The translations under genes and the position numbers were made by a program. This document shows positions 7,678 to 13,323 of a stretch of 13,323 nucleotides of DNA, piece by piece. Each line of letters begins with the position of its first letter. Position 1 is the first letter of the stretch. The notes beneath the pieces are model-generated. The model searched no databases, had not been told where the DNA came from, and saw only the letters and a list, made by a program, of their open reading frames with translations. Origin of the DNA: Alphaproteobacteria bacterium (lineage in GTDB: Bacteria; Pseudomonadota; Alphaproteobacteria; Puniceispirillales; Puniceispirillaceae); assembly GCA_016780695.1 (NCBI GenBank), contig JADHLK010000027.1, positions 1-13,323 on the forward strand, written 5' to 3'.

Positions 7678-7711
7678 GCAAGCCCTGCCAGACAGGGGTG
7701 ACAGGGCTTGC
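7678..7711. repeat. 10-bp inverted repeat between dctP and dctQ
   Basis: GCAAGCCCTG (7678-7687) pairs perfectly with CAGGGCTTGC (7702-7711) across a 14-base loop. It lies between the binding-protein and membrane genes. Hairpins at this place in transporter operons commonly protect the upstream message or partly end transcription, giving more binding protein than permease. Only a weak ATTT follows on the - strand, so partial read-through is expected. The structure is seen; the role is inferred. Confidence 0.55.
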
Positions 7712-7729
7712 TTGGGTTATCGGCTTTTG

Positions 7730-8728
7730 TTAACCGCAGGACTTGGCCGCAGCCTGAGCCTTGGCGATATCGTCAGCAGTGAACCAACCCTTGTCGATGC
7801 TCTGTTGATACACAGGCTGCACCGCCTTGCGGAAGGTTGCAATACCTTCTTCGGTCAGATAGTTCACTTCCATTTCTGCTGCCAGCTTGTCCAGCAAGGC
7901 GGATTCATCCTTGCGGGCCATATCATTGGACACCTTCATGGCTTCCACCGCGACCTCGTCAAACAGCTTTTGCAGATCAGCCGGCAGGCTGTCATACCAG
8001 GCCTTGTTGACCAGCAGCGGGTCCGGGCCAGACATATGGTTGGTCACGGACAGATATTTCTGCACTTCATGCAGCTTGAAGTTATAGATGTTTGCCGGCG
8101 GGTTGTGCTGGCCATCAATAACACCCTGCTTGAAGGCCTGATAAACTTCACTGAAGGCCATCGCGATCACATTGCCGCCCAGCTCCTTGGCCAGAGCCAG
8201 ATAGAAATCATTCTGCGGCTCGCGAATCTTCAGGCCTTTCAAATCACCAACTTCGGTGATCGGACGCACATTGTTGGTGTACATCCGGAAACCCTGGGAT
8301 ACGCCCGTTGCCGGCACATGGATGCCGTTGGCCGCAGCCGTCTCCTGGATACCCTTGGTGAAATCGCTGTTCATCAGGCACAGCATCTGATCCCAGCCGG
8401 TTGTCAGGAATGGCAGGTTATACAGGCTGAACTTGCGGCTGGCATTCGGGAAGAAGCCGCCTCTGGTTCCCTGCAAGCTGCCGATGGTCACCAGATCATA
8501 CATTTCCTTTTCCGTGCCGAGCACTGCATTGAAGTAGTTTTCCACCTCAATCCGGCCGCCTGACCGCTTTTCCAGCTCTTTTTCAAAATAGATCATGGAT
8601 TGCGACCGGGAGGCCTGTTCGGGCTGCGAATTCCCATATTTGAATGTGAAGTCTGCCGCTATCGCCGTGCTGCCGGCACTCAGGGCACCGGCCACCAGCA
8701 AGGATGCAATTTTGGTAATTTTTTTCAT
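7730..8728 (-). CDS. dctP: TRAP transporter periplasmic substrate-binding protein (DctP family)
   Basis: A 332-residue secreted protein with a signal peptide (MKKITKIASLLVAGALSAGS, cleavage probably after residue 24 at AIA). The mature part has the DctP pattern: the opening FTFKYGNSQPEQ, the strand GLKIREPQNDFYL with the arginine that usually grips a substrate carboxylate, and VIDGQHNPPANIYNFKLHEVQKYL with the following NHMSGPDPLLVNK. The conserved Arg implies a carboxylate- or other anion-bearing ligand. The start at 8728 has a strong GGAGG site; a start four codons upstream (MEGN) would destroy that spacing. It is first in the operon with dctQ, dctM, sulfatase and desaturase and divergent from lacI. 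Confidence 0.93.
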   Translation of the reverse strand: MKKITKIASLLVAGALSAGSTAIAADFTFKYGNSQPEQASRSQSMIYFEKELEKRSGGRIEVENYFNAVLGTEKEMYDLVTIGSLQGTRGGFFPNASRKFSLYNLPFLTTGWDQMLCLMNSDFTKGIQETAAANGIHVPATGVSQGFRMYTNNVRPITEVGDLKGLKIREPQNDFYLALAKELGGNVIAMAFSEVYQAFKQGVIDGQHNPPANIYNFKLHEVQKYLSVTNHMSGPDPLLVNKAWYDSLPADLQKLFDEVAVEAMKVSNDMARKDESALLDKLAAEMEVNYLTEEGIATFRKAVQPVYQQSIDKGWFTADDIAKAQAAAKSCG

Positions 8729-8837
8729 ATTTCCCTCCATTGGTTGGGCTCAAAAACACCCATTGAATGGACTAAATTTTTTTGGATTCCATCTGACAAA
8801 CAAGTGAAATAGTCGAGTCTGGCAGAATTGATTTTTT

Positions 8838-8865
8838 TTGATATTTCTTGAGGTGATTTTTTCAA
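8838..8865 (-). promoter_or_regulatory. candidate sigma70 promoter of the dctP operon
   Basis: On the - strand TTGAAA (8865-8860) and TATCAA (8843-8838) are 16 bases apart: five of six and four of six matches to the consensus. The start would be near 8831, giving a leader of about 100 bases before dctP. The region is AT-rich, so chance matches are likelier than usual. Confidence 0.4.
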
Positions 8866-8870
8866 AAAAT
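8856..8870. promoter_or_regulatory. 15-bp palindrome, candidate operator for the divergent LacI regulator
   Basis: ATTTTTTCAAAAAAT is a perfect palindrome around a central C and overlaps the -35 box of the proposed dctP promoter, the place where a repressor would block it. It lacks the central CG found in most LacI-family operators, which weakens the case. Immediately to the right, TTGATGT occurs twice (8870-8876 and 8880-8886) exactly 10 bases apart. Confidence 0.35.
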
Positions 8871-8911
8871 TGATGTAATTTGATGTGATATTTTGGGTTA
8901 TCTTGCCGCCT

Positions 8912-9931
8912 ATGTGGATTCGTGCACCAAAAATTGCTGAAATAGCCAAGCTGGCCGGAGTCGGCACCGCCACCGTGGATCGGGTGCTGAACGGGCGTGC
9001 CCATGTGCGCCCGGAAATGCGCCAGCGGGTGATGCAGGCCAAAGAAACGCTGGAGACGGGCGGGCCGCAGGTAGCCCGCAAAAAACCGTGGCGCATCAGG
9101 GTGTTCCTGCCAGAAGGAGCCGGACCGGCGACGGAGTTTCTGGCACGCTGTTTTCTGGAATCCGGCAGGGTTTCCAACGCGCTGGTGGAATGTGTCTATT
9201 CCCGCAAATTTGAGCCTGCCACGCTGGCGCGCAAGTTGCGGGCGGCGGCCGGGCAGGGGCTTGATGCGGTGGCGTTTCAGCCGCTGGAAGACCCAAGGGT
9301 TCATGATGCGATCTCCGAATTGAACGGCTATGGCATTCCCACTGCCGCTATCATGTCCGGTTTTGAAAACACATCGATTGTTGGTTTTGTGGGCATTGAC
9401 AACCGCAGTGCCGGACGCACGGCGGGGTATCTGATGGGCCGCTTGCTTCCCCGCGCCGGGCGGGTGGCGATTCTCTCTGGCGGAGAGCTTTACCGGGTGC
9501 ATGAGGATCGCGAGATTGGATTTCGCACGGTGATTCGCAGCCAATATCCGTTTCTGGATGTGATCTGCACCCATGGCGGGCGCGATGATGTTGAGGGGAA
9601 TTACCGGGAAATGTGCCTTTTGCTGGAACAATATCCCGATCTGTGCGGCGTCTATAATATTGGCGGCGGCAATCGCGGTGTTGTTCGGGCGCTGAATGAG
9701 GCGGGCGTGGCCAGTGAGATGGTCTATATAGGCCATAACCTGTCACGCTATACGCGCAATTTCTTGCTTGATGGCAGTATGGATGTGATCATCCATCAGA
9801 ATTGCCGGCTGGTTGCCGAGGAAACCATCCGCCTGCTGGTCGCACATCTGGAAAAAGAAGAATTCCGCCAGACCATGGTGCCGGTTGAGGTAATCACCCG
9901 CGAGAATTTAACAGGGGCTGTTTTTGCCTGA
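8912..9931 (+). CDS. LacI-family transcriptional regulator
   Basis: A 339-residue one-component regulator. Residues 8-27 (IAEIAKLAGVGTATVDRVLN) form the LacI helix-turn-helix with its hinge-leading RVLNGRAHV. The rest is a periplasmic-binding-protein-like sensor domain (IRVFLPEG, LDAVAFQPLEDP, VGIDNRSAGRTAGYL, GVYNIGGGNRGVVRAL) of the type seen in sugar and sugar-acid regulators. I took ATG 8912, which places the HTH at the usual distance from the start; a GTG at 8885 would add nine hydrophobic residues, and neither has a clear ribosome binding site. It is divergent from the dctP operon and 54 bases upstream of the PanB-like gene. The likely role is ligand-relieved repression of both sides. 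Confidence 0.9.
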   Translation: MWIRAPKIAEIAKLAGVGTATVDRVLNGRAHVRPEMRQRVMQAKETLETGGPQVARKKPWRIRVFLPEGAGPATEFLARCFLESGRVSNALVECVYSRKFEPATLARKLRAAAGQGLDAVAFQPLEDPRVHDAISELNGYGIPTAAIMSGFENTSIVGFVGIDNRSAGRTAGYLMGRLLPRAGRVAILSGGELYRVHEDREIGFRTVIRSQYPFLDVICTHGGRDDVEGNYREMCLLLEQYPDLCGVYNIGGGNRGVVRALNEAGVASEMVYIGHNLSRYTRNFLLDGSMDVIIHQNCRLVAEETIRLLVAHLEKEEFRQTMVPVEVITRENLTGAVFA

Positions 9932-9985
9932 AACACGGCAGCACGCCAAACTTGGCTGACATCTTTATCTGACAAAGGGAGAAAC

Positions 9986-10813
9986 ATGGAACAGAAAACT
10001 AAACGAATCTACACCTGGGATGCACAACCTTCGCGGCGCAATCTGACAGCTGCCGATATCCGGGCCTGCAAGGGCGTGCAGATACTGACCCAGACAACCG
10101 CCAATACCGAGGAAGAAGCCGCCGCCGCGGCAGAGGCCGGTATTGATATGCTGATCTGCAACGCCGCCAATGTCGAGCGGGTGCGCGTCGGGGCCCCGCA
10201 TCATTTTTTAACCGCTGCCATGCCGATCCCGGATTTTCAGACAGCTGATGACATTCTGCGCGGGGCCCTGCTGGCTCTCAAGCAAGGAGCTGATTCGGTG
10301 ATGACCGCACGGCAATTTGCGATGGTGGAGATGCTGGCAAAAGAAGATATCCCGGTGATGGGGCATCTGGGGCTGGTGCCGCGCAAATCCACCTGGCGCG
10401 GCGGTTTGCGGGCCATAGGAAGCACCGCAGCCGAGGCGCTTGCGCTGATGCAGGATTTCCGGGATCTGGAAAATGCCGGCGCCTTTTCGGTAGAGGCTGA
10501 GGTCATCCCCGCCGCCCTGATGAAAGAGATTAACCGGCGCACCGGCCTGATTACTGTATCGCTGGGGTCCGGGCCGGATGGCGATGTCTCCTATCTGTTC
10601 CAGAATGATATTTGCGGGGAAAATCCGCTGCCGCGCCATGGGCGCGCCTTTGGCAATCTGGCCAGGCTGGCTGAGCAGATGGCCGTTGAGAGGCGTGCAG
10701 CGCTGGCTGCTTTCCGGGCTGAATCGCTGGCCGGGACCTTTCCCGGTGCAGCAGAAAATGCCCGCATCCCCGAAGAGGAGCTGGCGGCCTTTCTGGATCA
10801 GGTGGATAAATAG
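9986..10813 (+). CDS. PanB-like (ketopantoate hydroxymethyltransferase-fold) enzyme, divergent
   Basis: A 275-residue TIM-barrel protein of the PanB / PEP-mutase superfamily. It matches PanB in the second half: IPVMGHLGLVPRKS (about 123-135), FSVEAEVIP with E172 at the place of the catalytic Glu, VSLGSGPDGDVSYLFQNDICG (191-211), and the C-terminal AESLAGTFPG. The N-terminal metal site differs: the VGD, LADLP and KIEGG motifs of true PanB (E. coli D45, D84, E114 from memory) are here ICNA, LTAAMP and MTARQ, so all three ligands appear lost. It is therefore unlikely to make pantothenate precursor and may be a different carbon-carbon lyase or aldolase on a 2-oxo acid. A strong AAGGGAGA site precedes ATG 9986. 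Position after lacI links it to the TRAP-sulfatase module. Confidence 0.78.
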   Translation: MEQKTKRIYTWDAQPSRRNLTAADIRACKGVQILTQTTANTEEEAAAAAEAGIDMLICNAANVERVRVGAPHHFLTAAMPIPDFQTADDILRGALLALKQGADSVMTARQFAMVEMLAKEDIPVMGHLGLVPRKSTWRGGLRAIGSTAAEALALMQDFRDLENAGAFSVEAEVIPAALMKEINRRTGLITVSLGSGPDGDVSYLFQNDICGENPLPRHGRAFGNLARLAEQMAVERRAALAAFRAESLAGTFPGAAENARIPEEELAAFLDQVDK

Positions 10814-10833
10814 CCCGCCTCCGCCCCCTCGCT

Positions 10834-10852
10834 TGCTGCAATTTTTGCAGCA
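10834..10852. repeat. 8-bp inverted repeat after the PanB-like gene
   Basis: TGCTGCAA (10834-10841) pairs with TTGCAGCA (10845-10852) around a TTT loop, 20 bases past the PanB-like stop. No T-run follows, but a second tiny CGC-TTTTT-GCG hairpin occurs at 10870-10880. It may be a weak transcription end between the lacI-panB-like unit and the gpg unit. Confidence 0.4.
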
Positions 10853-10883
10853 CGGTTGGCAAGAATCAGCGCTTTTTGCGACT

Positions 10884-10933
10884 GCCCCGCCTGCCTATGC
10901 TGGCGCGCTGATGAGGCAGGAACAAAGCGGGGC
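10884..10933 (+). promoter_or_regulatory. imperfect inverted repeat in the gpgP leader, may cover its ribosome binding site
   Basis: GCCCCGC-CTGCCT (10884-10896) can pair with AGGCAG (10914-10919) and, after a 7-base bulge (gaacaaa), GCGGGGC (10927-10933). The right arm contains the only purine-rich site just before ATG 10939 (GGGGC). Folding would hide it. The pairing is visible; a regulatory role is a guess. Confidence 0.3.
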
Positions 10934-10938
10934 GCCCG

Positions 10939-11736
10939 ATGCCTGGTATCTTGATGACCGATTTGGATGGCACGCTGCTGGGCCATGATGATTTTGACTT
11001 TGCGCCGATAAAGCCTGCCTTGCTGGACTATTTGGCGGACGGGCTGACCCTGCTGCCCAATTCCAGCAAGACGCGGCCGGAAATGGAGGCTTTTTGTGAG
11101 GCCTTCGGCGCGCGCCTGCCCTTTATCTATGAAAATGGGGCAGCGCTGGCCAATGGAGATTTGCTGGCGGCCAACCGTCCGACTGCTGACAGCTGCCATC
11201 CGGCGGCGCTGGATATCGCCGCTCTGGAGGCGCGCTGGACCGGGCACATTGCGGCCGGGCTGCGCCAGCATTGTGTGTTTGTCAAAGATATGGACCGCCC
11301 GCGCCAACAGGCGGTGCTGGGCTTGCAGGGGGCCGCCCTTGAGCGGGCAATGGGGCGGGCCTATTCGCTGCCCTTCTTGTTTGAGGGCCCGGACAGGGCC
11401 CGCACCGAGCTGACCCGGCAAGCCCAGGCAGCTGGCCTGTCCATCCAGCAGGGCGGGCGGGTCTGCAACCTGTCCGGCCAGCATGGCAAGGCTGATTTCA
11501 ACAGCATGATAAAGGACTGTCTGGGCAGCAGGGGCAGCGGGCCGCTGATCGCCTTTGGTGACAGCAAGAATGACACCGCGATGCTGGAGGCGGCGGATAT
11601 TGCCTGCATCCTGCCGCGTCCGGGCGAGGGGCCGCTGCGGCTGGCCAACCCGCCTGCCCGCGTGATCACAGCAGAACAGACCGCCCCGCTGGGCTGGCTG
11701 GAGGCCGCACAGGCCGCACTCAACCCATGCGACTAA
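10939..11736 (+). CDS. gpgP: glucosyl-3-phosphoglycerate (or mannosyl-3-phosphoglycerate) phosphatase, HAD-IIB
   Basis: A 265-residue HAD hydrolase of subclass IIB. The four motifs are DLDGTLL (nucleophile D8, acid/base D10), PNSSKTRPEM (S42), K184 in GKADFN, and GDSKNDTAM (D208, N211, D212). The PNSSKTR and FIYENGAAL stretches are characteristic of the mannosyl-3-phosphoglycerate phosphatase subfamily, whose members also act on the glucosyl compound. It removes phosphate from the product of the synthase encoded 24 bases downstream, giving glucosylglycerate, a compatible solute used under salt stress and nitrogen shortage. Stops just upstream in frame rule out an earlier start. The ribosome binding site is poor and may be in a hairpin. 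The glucosyl rather than mannosyl assignment rests on the neighbouring GpgS-type synthase. Confidence 0.82.
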   Translation: MPGILMTDLDGTLLGHDDFDFAPIKPALLDYLADGLTLLPNSSKTRPEMEAFCEAFGARLPFIYENGAALANGDLLAANRPTADSCHPAALDIAALEARWTGHIAAGLRQHCVFVKDMDRPRQQAVLGLQGAALERAMGRAYSLPFLFEGPDRARTELTRQAQAAGLSIQQGGRVCNLSGQHGKADFNSMIKDCLGSRGSGPLIAFGDSKNDTAMLEAADIACILPRPGEGPLRLANPPARVITAEQTAPLGWLEAAQAALNPCD

Positions 11737-11760
11737 CCGGTTCCGGGGAAAGGGAGAGAA

Positions 11761-12981
11761 ATGGGTGATTTTTCACAAAATGGCAGCGTTGCTACCTTGC
11801 ATAATTTCGGCACCCGCACTCTGGAGGAGCTGGAGGCGGATTTGAAGCTGTTTTCCGGCTACCGGCCAATGGAGTTGATTCTGCCCAGCCTTTATTCCGA
11901 ACTGGAAGGCCCGGCCTTGCAGCATATTGTCGATGAGATAAGCCAGGTGGATTATCTCAGCCATGTCATTATCGGGCTGGACCGGGCAAATCGCGAGCAA
12001 TATGACTATGCCTATTCCTTTTTCAAGAAACTGAACAAGCCTTTTTCCCTGCTTTGGAATGACGGGCCCAGATTGCGCGAGATTCAGGAGGAGCTGGCCG
12101 GCAAGAATCTGGCCCCAACCGAACCAGGCAAGGGGCGCAATGTCTGGTATTGTATCGGTTTTGCCCATGCGCGCGGCAAGGCAGAGGCGGTGGCCTTGCA
12201 TGATTGTGATATTCTGACCTATGATCGCGGGCTGCTGGCCCGGCTGTTCTATCCGATAGCCAATCCGAATTACCAGTTTGAATTCTGCAAGGGATTTTAT
12301 GCGCGGGTCGCAGATGGCAAGATGAATGGCCGGGTCTCGCGCCTGCTGGTCGCCCCGCTGCTGCTGGCGATGGAACGGGTGCTTGGCTCCAGCGATTATC
12401 TCAGCTTTATGAAAAGCTTCCGCTATCCGCTGGCAGGAGAGTTTTCCTTCCGCCGCTCGCTGATCCCGGAATTGCGGATACCCTCTGACTGGGGGCTGGA
12501 GGTCGGCATTCTGTCCGAAATGCAGCGCAACCAGGCCAGCAACCGCATCTGTCAGGTCGATATCGCGGATAATTATGACCACAAGCATCAGGATTTGTTA
12601 GAAACCGACCGCAGCGCCGGTCTCTCGCGTATGTCGATTGATATTTCCAAGGTGCTGATCCGCAAGCTGGCAACCAAGGGCTATGTTTTCGGGCCGGAGA
12701 CTTTCCGCACGATAAAGGCCACCTATTTCCGCATGGCTCTGGATATGGTTCATTTCTACCAGACCGATGCTGAGCTGAACGGGCTGGCCTATGATATCGA
12801 CACAGAAGAGCGGGCGGTTGAGCTGTTTGCCGAGAACATCATGCGGGCGGGAGATGATTTCAGCTACTCGCCAATGGAAACCCCCTTTATCCCGTCCTGG
12901 ACCCGGGTCTTTTCTGCAATGCCTGATATTGGCTACCGGCTGCGGCGGGCGGTGGAAGCTGACAATCAGGAGCTGTCCTGA
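11761..12981 (+). CDS. gpgS: glucosyl-3-phosphoglycerate synthase (GT81 family)
   Basis: A 406-residue cytosolic GT-A glycosyltransferase that joins glucose from a nucleotide sugar (UDP- or GDP-glucose) to 3-phosphoglycerate, the first step to glucosylglycerate. Visible landmarks are GKGRN (123-127), the metal-binding DCD (148-150) in ALHDCDILTYDRGLL, FCKGFYARV (175-183), GRVSRLLVAPLL (190-201), YPLAGEFSF (222-230), DWGLEVGIL (243-251) and YDHKHQ (272-277), an order typical of bacterial and archaeal GpgS rather than the GT55/GT78 mannosyl enzymes. Length is in the range for non-mycobacterial members. A strong AGGGAGAG site precedes ATG 11761. The stop overlaps the next start (TGATG), pointing to translational coupling with whatever was encoded downstream. 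Confidence 0.85.
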   Translation: MGDFSQNGSVATLHNFGTRTLEELEADLKLFSGYRPMELILPSLYSELEGPALQHIVDEISQVDYLSHVIIGLDRANREQYDYAYSFFKKLNKPFSLLWNDGPRLREIQEELAGKNLAPTEPGKGRNVWYCIGFAHARGKAEAVALHDCDILTYDRGLLARLFYPIANPNYQFEFCKGFYARVADGKMNGRVSRLLVAPLLLAMERVLGSSDYLSFMKSFRYPLAGEFSFRRSLIPELRIPSDWGLEVGILSEMQRNQASNRICQVDIADNYDHKHQDLLETDRSAGLSRMSIDISKVLIRKLATKGYVFGPETFRTIKATYFRMALDMVHFYQTDAELNGLAYDIDTEERAVELFAENIMRAGDDFSYSPMETPFIPSWTRVFSAMPDIGYRLRRAVEADNQELS

Positions 12982-13184
12982 TGGAGGTCCCTTCTGCTGG
13001 CGCGTCTGAGGATGGGTCCATCCTGCACTGGCTGAAGGTCATCTATCAGGATCGGCCGGAGGCTGAGCTGGGCGAGCTGGCCACCGCGCTGGCCAGGCGG
13101 ATCAAGACCGGCGCGCCAGAACCGGCAGAGCTGGCCGGGCGCAACTGGCCGGATTCATTCAGGCAGGCCTGCCTACCCCCCCCC
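12981..13184 (+). pseudogene. N-terminal remnant, probably of a GH13 sucrose-phosphorylase-like (glucosylglycerate phosphorylase) gene
   Basis: The ATG at 12981 shares its A with the gpgS stop codon, so the gene was co-translated with gpgS. The first 60 or so residues (ILHWLKVIYQDRPEAELGELA, ARRIK, then NWPDS) resemble the helical opening of GH13_18 phosphorylases, where a W-x-(D/E)-S/x-D segment leads into the first barrel strand LITY(G/A)D. Here the likeness ends at NWPDS; what follows is FRQACLPPP and then codons that are the complement of a convergent gene. No frame after the C9 run restores phosphorylase motifs, although the frame stays open to the window end. I therefore read it as a truncated gene. 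In marine picocyanobacteria gpgS and gpgP are, as I recall, linked to such a phosphorylase gene, which supports the identification, but it is tentative. Confidence 0.42.
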
Positions 13185-13323
13185 TCAGCTGGCAAAATGC
13201 GGCAGGGATTTTATATCTGTTCCGGCGGCGCGGCGGGTCTCGGTATAGGACGCAAAAAGCGGGGCAACCGGCTCCGGCTGCCAGTCCAAAAGACCCTTTT
13301 GATAGCTGGGGCGGGCTTTTATC
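13185..13323 (-). CDS. unidentified protein, C-terminal 45 residues (5' part beyond window)
   Basis: On the - strand an open frame enters from the window end and stops at TGA (13187-13185). The 45 residues include GLLDWQPEPVAPLFASYTET and end SLPHFAS. Codon choice (third-position G/C, CGC, GCC, CCG, CTG) is like that of the real genes around it, and the residue mix is natural, whereas the opposite strand reads as Cys/Arg-rich noise. I do not recognise the family. It is convergent with the truncated gene at 12981 and abuts it with no spacer. Confidence 0.55.
   Translation of the reverse strand, partial: IKARPSYQKGLLDWQPEPVAPLFASYTETRRAAGTDIKSLPHFAS

Noticed and set aside
7676..8563. + strand open frame (295 codons) opposite dctP
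   Set aside because: dctP has a signal peptide, family motifs and a strong ribosome binding site; the opposite frame has none of these.
8760..8770. CCATTGAATGG palindrome in the dctP leader
   Set aside because: The arms are only five bases and lie in the expected transcript leader; too short to call a site.
8750..9736. - strand open frame (328 codons) opposite lacI and spanning the control region
   Set aside because: It is antisense to the LacI HTH and sensor domain, rich in His, Arg and Gln, and would bury the divergent promoter region.
11773..12588. - strand open frame opposite gpgS
   Set aside because: GpgS motifs are intact on the + strand; the opposite frame has no recognisable features.

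Overview
The window looks like a chromosomal segment of a free-living marine alphaproteobacterium; the SAR116/Puniceispirillales group would fit, but this is inferred from gene content and moderate-to-high GC and no marker gene is present. I see no tRNA, rRNA, CRISPR array, insertion sequence, phage gene or origin.

Left part (1-1056, + strand): the 3' end of a CCG-domain iron-sulfur protein followed by a DUF3501 gene, a pair usually found with rubrerythrin. A 413-base gap (1057-1469) holds two strong inverted repeats and a good sigma70-like promoter. The promoter leads to a 38-residue lipoprotein gene and a DMT/EamA permease gene, closed by a rho-independent terminator at 2502-2536. Convergent to them is a small NTF2-like gene (2554-2886, - strand).

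Centre (3063-8728, - strand): one probable operon, in transcription order TRAP binding protein (dctP), small TRAP permease (dctQ), large TRAP permease (dctM), a cytosolic FGly-type sulfatase, and a membrane di-iron desaturase/hydroxylase, ending in a terminator at 3031-3051. A LacI-family regulator is divergent from dctP. The AT-rich gap between them carries a candidate dctP promoter whose -35 box lies inside a 15-bp palindrome, a plausible operator. Downstream of lacI is a PanB (ketopantoate hydroxymethyltransferase)-like gene whose product seems to lack the family's metal ligands. Together these look like an uptake-and-breakdown module for a sulfated organic acid: import by TRAP, desulfation in the cytoplasm, oxidation, then possibly an aldolase-type cleavage. 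The substrate cannot be read from the sequence.

Right part (10939-12981, + strand): glucosyl-3-phosphoglycerate phosphatase and synthase (gpgP-gpgS), the two-step route to the compatible solute glucosylglycerate. A third gene starts in overlap with the gpgS stop codon. It resembles the N-terminus of a GH13 sucrose-phosphorylase-like (glucosylglycerate phosphorylase) protein but loses all likeness after about 60 residues, at a 14-bp palindrome and a run of nine C. There it meets the 3' end of an unrelated convergent gene on the - strand (13185 to window end). This looks like a deletion or rearrangement junction, or an assembly join.
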